Assembly (NCBI RefSeq): GCF_004348525.1
Contig: NZ_SMKG01000006.1
Span: 22,114-86,113, forward strand
Source: Micromonospora sp. 15K316
GTDB taxonomy: Bacteria > Actinomycetota > Actinomycetes > Mycobacteriales > Micromonosporaceae
DNA length: 64,000 nucleotides
Direction of reading: 5' to 3'
Notes under the pieces: model-generated
Told to the model about the DNA's origin: nothing
What the model saw: only the letters and a program-made list of their open reading frames with translations
Databases searched by the model: none
Translations under genes and position numbers: made by a program
Shown here: one piece after another, positions 58,181 through 64,000 of the stretch
Numbering within the stretch: position 1 is the first letter of the stretch
Layout of the letters: each line of letters opens with the position of its first letter

Positions 58181-60874
58181 ATGACCGACATCGTGCGAAA
58201 GCAGTCAAGCGCGCTCGATCAGATCCCGGATCGAGACCCCGAGGAGACCGCGGAGTGGGCGGCCTCACTCGACGCCGTCACCGCCGCAGCCGGTCCGCAC
58301 CGCGCCTCGTACCTCCTGCGCCGCACCCTCGAACACGCCGAGGGCTCCGGCCTCCGGCTGCCGAAGCTGCCGGAGACCGAGTACCTCAACACCATCCCGA
58401 CCGCCGCCGAGCCGGAGTTCCCCGGCGACGAGGAGATGGAACGGCGCATCACCGCCTGGAACCGCTGGAACGCGGCCGCGATGGTCTCCCGCGGCAGCCG
58501 CTACGGCCTGGGCGGCCACATCGCCACCTTCGCCTCGGCCGCCTGGCTCTACGAGACCGGCTTCCAGCACTTCTTCCGGGGCAAGGAGGCCGACGGCTCC
58601 GGCGACCAGCTCTACATCCAGGGCCACGCCTCCCCGGGCATCTACGCCCGCGCCTTCCTGGAGGGACGGCTCACCGAGGAGCACCTCGACCGGTTCCGGC
58701 AGGAGGTGGGCGGCGGTGGTCTGCCCTCCTACCCGCACCCGCGCCGGCTGCCGTGGCTCTGGGAGTTCCCGACGGTGTCGATGGGCCTGGGTCCGCTGTC
58801 GGCGATCTACCAGGCGCGGTTCAACCGCTACCTGCAGCACCGTGGCATCAAGGACACCTCCGCGTCCCGGGTGTGGGCGTTCCTCGGTGACGGTGAGATG
58901 GACGAGCCGGAGTCGACAGCCGCGCTCGCCCTCGCCGGTCGCGAGGGCCTGGACAACCTCACCTTCGTGATCAACTGCAACCTGCAACGGCTCGACGGGC
59001 CGGTGCGCTCCAACCTCAAGATCGTCCAGGAGCTGGAGGCCCAGTTCCACGCGGCGGGCTGGAACGTGATCAAGGCGCTCTGGGGCTCGGCCTGGGACGA
59101 CCTCTTCGCGCTCGACACCACCGGCGCGCTCGTCCGCCGGCTGCGCGAGGTCCCCGACGGGCAGTTCCAGACGTACGCGGCCCGCGACGTCAGCTACATC
59201 CGCGACCACTTCTTCGGCTCCGACCCGGCGCTCGTCGAGATGGCGAGGGTGCTGACCGACGTGAAGATCGCCGAGTGCTTCCACGTCTCGCGGGCGGGCC
59301 ACGAGCCACGCAAGGTGTACGCCGCCTACCGGGCCGCGGTCGAGCACCGGGGCGCGCCGACCGTGATCCTCGCCCAGACCGTGAAGGGCCACACCCTCGG
59401 TACCGGCTTCGCGTCGCGCAACGCCAACCACCAGATGAAGAAGCTGACCGGCGACGAGTTCCGCGCGCTGCGCGACCTCCTCGAACTCCCCATCCCGGAC
59501 AGCGAGCTGGAGGACGGGTTGATGCCGTACGCCCACCCGGGCGCCGACTCACCGGAGGTCCGTTACCTGCACGAGCGCAGATCCGCGCTGGGCGGTCCCG
59601 CCCCGGCCCGCCGGGTCCGGCCGGTGGTGCTGCCCGAGCCGTCCGCCAAGCCGTTCGAGGCCCTGGCCAAGGGCTCCGGCACCCAGGAGATCGCGACGAC
59701 GATGGCCTTCGTCCGCCTCGTCAAGGACCTGATGCGGGACCCGCGCACCGGCAAGCGCTGGGTGCCGATCGTGCCGGACGAGGCGCGCACCTTCGGCATG
59801 GAGTCGCTCTTCCCGACCGCCGGGATCTACTCGCCGCACGGCCAGACCTACGACCCGGTCGACCGGGACATGCTCCTGTACTACAAGGAGGCCACGAACG
59901 GGCAGATCCTCCACGAGGGCATCACCGAGGCCGGTTCGATGGCCGACTTCACCGCCGCCGCCACCTCGTACGCCACCCACGGCGAGCCGATGATCCCCTT
60001 CTACATCTTCTACGCGATGTTCGGCTGGCAGCGCACCGGCGACCAGATGTGGGCGCTCGCCGACCAGCTCGGTCGCGGCTTCCTCATCGGCGCCACCGCC
60101 GGCCGGACGACGATGACCGGCGAGGGCCTGCAACACGCCGACGGCCACTCGCACCTGATCGCCTCCACCAACCCGGCGGCGATCGCCTACGACCCTGCCT
60201 TCGCGCACGAGATCGCCGTCATCGTCCGCGACGGCCTGCGCCGGATGTACGGACCGGACGCGGAGGACGTCTTCTACTACCTGACGGTCTACAACGAGCC
60301 GAAGGTCCAGCCGCCGATGCCGGCCGGTCCGGACGTCGAGGAGGGCATCCTCAAGGGCCTCTACCGGTTCAAGGAGGCCGACGTCCCGCGGCTGGCGGCG
60401 GATGCGCCGCGCCTGCAGCTGCTGGCCTCCGGCACCGCCATCCACTGGATCCTGGAGGCCCAGCGGCTCCTCGCCGCGGACTGGGGCGTGGCGGCCGACG
60501 TCTGGTCCGCCACCTCCTGGAGTGAGCTGCGCCGTGACGCTCTGGCCTGCGACGCGGCACAGCTCAGGGGAGAGGACCGCATCCCGTACGTCACCCGGGT
60601 GCTGGACGGTGCCCCCGGCCCGGTGCTCGCCGTGAGCGACTGGATGCGGGCGGTTCCCGACCAGATCAGCCAGTGGGTGCCGCAGGAGTGGCACTCGATC
60701 GGCACCGACGGCTTCGGCCTCTCCGACACCCGCGAGGCGGTCCGCCGCCACTACGGGGTCGACCCGCAGTCGATCGTGGTCGCGGCGCTCGCCGCCCTCG
60801 CCCGGCGCGGCGAGGTCAAGCCGGAGACCGTTCAGCAGGCCCGTGAGCGCTACGGACTCTCCGACGACCGCTGA
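58181..60874 (+). CDS. aceE: pyruvate dehydrogenase E1 component AceE
   Basis: An 897-residue homodimeric pyruvate dehydrogenase E1, which decarboxylates pyruvate with thiamine diphosphate and acetylates the E2 lipoyl groups. The TPP motif is [20 protein letters not shown] ... [16 protein letters not shown]; other family motifs are [20 protein letters not shown], the catalytic HGDGQxx-like [16 protein letters not shown] and [13 protein letters not shown] 58181 follows GGAAGGCGGCCACC. It is monogenic here, the usual actinobacterial layout. A hairpin follows. Confidence 0.96.
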   Translation: MTDIVRKQSSALDQIPDRDPEETAEWAASLDAVTAAAGPHRASYLLRRTLEHAEGSGLRLPKLPETEYLNTIPTAAEPEFPGDEEMERRITAWNRWNAAAMVSRGSRYGLGGHIATFASAAWLYETGFQHFFRGKEADGSGDQLYIQGHASPGIYARAFLEGRLTEEHLDRFRQEVGGGGLPSYPHPRRLPWLWEFPTVSMGLGPLSAIYQARFNRYLQHRGIKDTSASRVWAFLGDGEMDEPESTAALALAGREGLDNLTFVINCNLQRLDGPVRSNLKIVQELEAQFHAAGWNVIKALWGSAWDDLFALDTTGALVRRLREVPDGQFQTYAARDVSYIRDHFFGSDPALVEMARVLTDVKIAECFHVSRAGHEPRKVYAAYRAAVEHRGAPTVILAQTVKGHTLGTGFASRNANHQMKKLTGDEFRALRDLLELPIPDSELEDGLMPYAHPGADSPEVRYLHERRSALGGPAPARRVRPVVLPEPSAKPFEALAKGSGTQEIATTMAFVRLVKDLMRDPRTGKRWVPIVPDEARTFGMESLFPTAGIYSPHGQTYDPVDRDMLLYYKEATNGQILHEGITEAGSMADFTAAATSYATHGEPMIPFYIFYAMFGWQRTGDQMWALADQLGRGFLIGATAGRTTMTGEGLQHADGHSHLIASTNPAAIAYDPAFAHEIAVIVRDGLRRMYGPDAEDVFYYLTVYNEPKVQPPMPAGPDVEEGILKGLYRFKEADVPRLAADAPRLQLLASGTAIHWILEAQRLLAADWGVAADVWSATSWSELRRDALACDAAQLRGEDRIPYVTRVLDGAPGPVLAVSDWMRAVPDQISQWVPQEWHSIGTDGFGLSDTREAVRRHYGVDPQSIVVAALAALARRGEVKPETVQQARERYGLSDDR

Positions 60875-60993
60875 GCGGCTGTCACGAACTGTGGCGCCCT
60901 CCGGTCTTACCTGACGAGCCCGCGTACCCCCTGGCGCGGGCGCGACGAGGCCACGACCACGGCGACGAGTACGCCGTGCGGCCGGCCTCACCC

Positions 60994-61025
60994 GGCCGCC
61001 CCCCTGACCGCACAGGGGGGCGGCC
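60994..61025 (+). terminator. hairpin between aceE and the SdhA-like gene
   Basis: GGCCGCCCCCCTG and CAGGGGGGCGGCC form a perfect 13-bp stem around ACCGCA, 120 bases past aceE and 28 bases ahead of the next start. It probably ends aceE transcription, so the next gene needs its own promoter or read-through; attenuation is also possible. Confidence 0.65.
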
Positions 61026-61052
61026 ACCCCTCACCGCAGAACGGGAAACACC

Positions 61053-62783
61053 ATGAGCAATCTTGAACGACGCCTGTCGACCTCGGTACTCGTGATCGGC
61101 ACCGGGGGTTCCGGCCTACGGGCGGCGATCGAACTCGCCGAGCGGGGCGTCGACGTCCTCGCCGTGGGCAAGCGACCCAAGCTGGACGCGCACACGTCGT
61201 TGGCGGCCGGCGGGATCAACGCGGCGCTCGGGACGATGGACGCCGAGGACAGCTGGCAGCAGCACGCCGCGGACACCATCAAGGAGAGCTACCTGCTCGC
61301 CAACCCGCACACGGTGCAGATCGTCGCCCAGGGCGCCGCGCGGGGGATCCACGACCTCGAACGCTTCGGGATGTCCTTCGCGCGGGAGGAGGACGGCCGG
61401 ATCTCCCAGCGGTTCTTCGGCGCCCACAAGTACCGCCGGACCGCGTTCGCGGGTGACTACACCGGCCTCGAGATCCAACGCGCCCTCGTCCGGCGCGCCA
61501 CCCAGCTCTCCGTCCCCATCCTCGACACCGTCTACATCACCCGCCTGCTCGTCCGCGACAACGTCGTCTTCGGCGCGTACGGCTTCGACGTGAACGACGG
61601 CACCCGGTATCTCGTACACGCCGACGCGGTGATCCTCGCCGCGGGCGGGCACACCCGGATCTGGCGACGGACGTCCTCGCGCCGGGACGAGAACACCGGG
61701 GACTCCTTCCGCCTCGCGGTCCTCGCCGGCGCCCGTCTGCGTGACCCGGAACTGGTCCAGTTCCACCCGTCCGGGATTCTCGAACCCGAGAACGCCGCCG
61801 GCACCCTCGTCTCGGAGGCCGCCCGCGGCGAGGGCGGCATCCTCCGCAACGCACTGGGGGAGCGGTTCATGGAGCGCTACGACCCCGAGCGGATGGAGCT
61901 GTCCACCCGCGACCGGGTGGCGCTCGCCGCGTACACCGAGATCAAGCAGGGTCGCGGAACGCCGAACGGCGGGGTCTGGCTCGACGTGTCGCACCTGCCG
62001 CGGGAGACCATCATGAACCGGCTGCCGCGCGTCTACCAGATGATGCTCGAACTGCAGATGCGCGACATCACGATGAGCCCGATGGAGATCGCGCCCACCG
62101 CGCACTACTCGATGGGCGGAGTCTGGGTCCGCCCGGAGGACCACGGCACCGACGTCGAGGGCCTGTACGCGATCGGTGAGGCGGCGAGCGGCCTGCACGG
62201 CGCCAACCGCCTGGGCGGCAACTCGCTCATCGAACTCCTCGTCTACGGCCGCATCGTCGGTGCCACCGCCGCCGACTACGCCGCCGGGTTGGACGCGCAG
62301 CGGCGCTCCCGGGAGGCAGTCGCCGAGGCCCGTGCCGAGATCGACGGGCTGCTCTCCGCGGACGGCCGGGAGAACGTGCGCGCGCTGCAGCGCGCGATCC
62401 GTAACACGATGACGGAATACGCCGGTGTGGTCCGCGACGAGCAGGGGCTGCGTACCGGTCTGGCCGAGCTCGCGGTGATCGAGGACCGGATGGCCGACAT
62501 CGGCGTCCACCCGGACATCGCGGGTTATCAGGACCTGTCGCACGCCTTCGACCTGAAGGCGTCGGCGCTGGCGGCACGAGCCACCCTGGAGGCCGCGCTG
62601 GAACGGCGCGAGACCCGCGGCTGCCACAACCGGAGCGACTACCCGAATCTCGACCCCGCGCTCCAGGTCAACCTCGTCTGGTCGCCGACGGCGGGCATCG
62701 TCCGTGAGGAGATTCCGCCGGTCCCCTCGGAGATCGCCGAGCTGATGCAGGACGTGTCGACGGTCGGGAAGCTCGTGGAGTAG
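61053..62783 (+). CDS. SdhA/FrdA-type flavoprotein
   Basis: A 576-residue flavoprotein of the succinate dehydrogenase/fumarate reductase class. The FAD loop is VLVIGTGGSGLRAAIELAER. The histidine for covalent FAD is in DAHTSLAAGGINAALG, as in SdhA, whereas L-aspartate oxidases lack it. HPSGILEPENAAGTLVSEAA, ARGEGGILRN and ANRLGGNSLIELLVYGR are substrate- and FAD-site motifs. No iron-sulfur (SdhB) or membrane subunit gene follows. It could be one member of a soluble fumarate reductase pair or an alternative dehydrogenase. Confidence 0.92.
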   Translation: MSNLERRLSTSVLVIGTGGSGLRAAIELAERGVDVLAVGKRPKLDAHTSLAAGGINAALGTMDAEDSWQQHAADTIKESYLLANPHTVQIVAQGAARGIHDLERFGMSFAREEDGRISQRFFGAHKYRRTAFAGDYTGLEIQRALVRRATQLSVPILDTVYITRLLVRDNVVFGAYGFDVNDGTRYLVHADAVILAAGGHTRIWRRTSSRRDENTGDSFRLAVLAGARLRDPELVQFHPSGILEPENAAGTLVSEAARGEGGILRNALGERFMERYDPERMELSTRDRVALAAYTEIKQGRGTPNGGVWLDVSHLPRETIMNRLPRVYQMMLELQMRDITMSPMEIAPTAHYSMGGVWVRPEDHGTDVEGLYAIGEAASGLHGANRLGGNSLIELLVYGRIVGATAADYAAGLDAQRRSREAVAEARAEIDGLLSADGRENVRALQRAIRNTMTEYAGVVRDEQGLRTGLAELAVIEDRMADIGVHPDIAGYQDLSHAFDLKASALAARATLEAALERRETRGCHNRSDYPNLDPALQVNLVWSPTAGIVREEIPPVPSEIAELMQDVSTVGKLVE

Positions 62784-62886
62784 TCGGCTCCGCCGCGCGG
62801 CGATCGCCGATCCTCTCGGCTGAACGCCGCCGGCACACCGGCGGGGCGGGCGCGGGCCGACACCCGCAGACCGCCGCCGCCACACG

Positions 62887-62916
62887 CGAGCCGGGCCGGT
62901 TCACCGGCCCGGCTCG
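62887..62916 (+). terminator. terminator of the SdhA-like gene
   Basis: CGAGCCGGGCCGG pairs perfectly with CCGGCCCGGCTCG across a TTCA loop, 104 bases after the stop. Confidence 0.8.
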
Positions 62917-63027
62917 TCGTGTTCGAACGACGCGGGCGCCATGACGCTCGGGACCGGCGGCCCGGGTGAGCGGCTGGGCCGTCGAGGGCTACCGGGTGGG
63001 TAGCGGTCCGCGTCACGTACCGGCGGA

Positions 63028-63077
63028 CGCGGAGACGGGCACCAGACCCAGCGCGGGGCCCGGTGCCCGTCTCCGCG
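63028..63077 (-). terminator. terminator of the NmrA-like gene
   Basis: CGCGGAGACGGGCACC pairs with GGTGCCCGTCTCCGCG (16 bp, perfect) around an 18-base loop, 47 bases beyond the stop of the minus-strand gene. Confidence 0.75.
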
Positions 63078-63124
63078 ACACGCCACGGCCGGCCTGCCCT
63101 CGGACGCCGACCGCGAGCCGCCGG

Positions 63125-63880
63125 CTACTTGCCCGACTTGTTCCGGCCCAGCCAGTCGGCGTACGTGAGCTTCCCGAGCTGCGCGCCGTCGTCCGGCACC
63201 AGGCTCCGCTCGTCCAGCTCGGACCCGAAGTATTGCGCGTGCGGGTCGGTGACGACCTCGCGCGGATCGCCCGCGTCGGCCAGGACCTTCCGGAAGAACT
63301 CGTCCATCCGGCCCTGCTCGGGGCCGGCGATCTCGAGCCGGGCGTTCAACGGCGATCCCACCGCCACCCGGCCGACCGCCTCGGCCACCTCGTCGCCGGC
63401 AATCGGCTGGAAGAGCACCGGCGCGATCCGGACCGTGGTGCCGTCCGTGGCGGAGTCGGCGATGCCCGGCACGAACTCGAAGAACTGCGTCGCGTGCACC
63501 AGCGAGAACGGAATCGACGACTCCTCGATCAGCTTCTCCTGCGCGATCTTCGCGCGGAAGTAGCCGTTCTCGGGCAGCCGCTCGGTCCCCACGATCGAGA
63601 GCGCCACGTGGTGACCCACGCCGGCCGCCGCCTCCGCCGCGAGCAGGTTGCGGGTGGAGGTCTGGAAGAACTCCATCACCGCGTTGTCCTCCCAGGAGGG
63701 GGAGTTCGACACGTCGACAACGACGGACGCGCCGGTCAGCGCGTCGGCCAGGCCCTCGCCGGTGAGGGCGTTGACGCCGGTGTTCGGTGATGCCGCCACC
63801 GCCTCGTGGCCCTGCTCGCCGAGCTTCGCGACGAGCTTCGACCCGATCAGGCCGGTGCCGCCGATTACCACGATCTTCAT
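63125..63880 (-). CDS. NmrA-like NAD(P)-binding reductase
   Basis: A 251-residue atypical short-chain dehydrogenase of the NmrA-like type. The Rossmann turn is VIGGTGLIGSKLVAKLGEQG, with VVDVSNSPSWEDNAVMEFF and HHVALSIVGTERLPENGYFR in the middle. The catalytic YxxxK of classical SDRs is replaced by a YFRAKIAQEKL segment. Such proteins act as NAD(P)H-dependent reductases or redox sensors. GAAGGCTTC follows as a fair ribosome site for ATG 63880. Confidence 0.9.
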   Translation of the reverse strand: MKIVVIGGTGLIGSKLVAKLGEQGHEAVAASPNTGVNALTGEGLADALTGASVVVDVSNSPSWEDNAVMEFFQTSTRNLLAAEAAAGVGHHVALSIVGTERLPENGYFRAKIAQEKLIEESSIPFSLVHATQFFEFVPGIADSATDGTTVRIAPVLFQPIAGDEVAEAVGRVAVGSPLNARLEIAGPEQGRMDEFFRKVLADAGDPREVVTDPHAQYFGSELDERSLVPDDGAQLGKLTYADWLGRNKSGK

Positions 63881-64000
63881 GTGAAGCCTTCCTGTTGCCT
63901 TGAGCATCGGTTCCCACCGTCACCCGATAGGACCGGACAGCCTCCCGGCCTGTGACACCGTCCGCCGCCCTGATCTTGATTCTCGCCGCCGGCACGGGGG

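Larger units (their letters stand above)
62784..63124. other. intergenic with two terminators
   Basis: No gene supported. Two hairpins face the flanking convergent genes and are listed separately. Confidence 0.5.

Noticed and set aside
59549..61027. 492-codon open frame opposite aceE
   Set aside because: Shadow of aceE; no motif, composition typical of reverse-strand GC bias.
61116..62885. 589-codon open frame opposite the SdhA-like gene
   Set aside because: Shadow of a well-supported flavoprotein gene.
1..64000. CRISPR array, tRNA, rRNA or intact insertion sequence
   Set aside because: I looked for regularly spaced direct repeats, tRNA T-loop patterns and transposase genes with inverted ends and found none convincing; a covariance-model tRNA scan would settle the RNA part.

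Overview
The window is high-GC actinobacterial DNA. Codons are strongly GC3-biased, GTG starts are common and GGAGG-type ribosome sites are frequent. The gene set (AfsR-type SARP regulator, homodimeric AceE, LtrA paralogs, ECF42/YCII pair, CGNR and GlxA regulators, DUF4259, DUF6891) fits Micromonosporaceae, for example Micromonospora or a relative; the genus is an inference. I see no rRNA, tRNA, CRISPR array or intact insertion sequence.

Left region, 1-12.8 kb: accessory and partly decayed. It holds a serine-recombinase remnant, a YwqG-like protein, GNAT enzymes, two alpha/beta hydrolases, a decayed FAD-oxidase gene, a CGNR regulator and a protein ending in a barstar-like domain. A duplicated block of NADP-dependent quinone-type oxidoreductases surrounds two tandem NATD1-like acetyltransferases, with a scrap of a further oxidoreductase copy beside it. 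A third full oxidoreductase paralog lies at 33 kb.

12.8-31.5 kb: redox and stress functions (MsrB-MsrA, a TetR-OsmC pair with palindromic operators, an NhaA antiporter fused to a DsbA-like domain), two of three LtrA membrane proteins, a GH15 glucoamylase/trehalase-like enzyme, a TetR-controlled DUF308-like membrane protein, an MFS exporter and a cyclopropane-synthase-like methyltransferase carrying a one-base frameshift.

31.5-46.4 kb: a SigE-family sigma factor with a translationally coupled membrane protein, a GlxA-type regulator, a Tat-exported PhoX phosphatase, a divergent arsenic cluster (arsR-aquaporin-arsC facing arsI), an orphan TOPRIM protein, an MFS/LysR divergent pair and a UPF0303 protein.

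46.5-53 kb: the most interesting locus. On one strand lie a large SARP/NB-ARC/TPR regulator, a 79-residue peptide with eight cysteines, a membrane-tethered thioredoxin-like protein with a CPPC motif, a one-piece ABC exporter, a soluble S26 peptidase and a MauE-like quinone/disulfide membrane protein. I read this as a dedicated pathway for making, trimming, exporting and disulfide-bonding a small Cys-rich secreted peptide. A hairpin sits just after the peptide gene and another at the operon end.

53-64 kb: an MBL-fold hydrolase, a frameshifted third LtrA, an MpaB-family protein, a YCII/ECF42 sigma pair with a matching ECF42-type promoter, the pyruvate dehydrogenase E1 gene aceE, an orphan SdhA/FrdA-type flavoprotein and an NmrA-like reductase. 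Three genes in the window carry single-base indels next to G residues, so base-calling error should be excluded before calling them pseudogenes.
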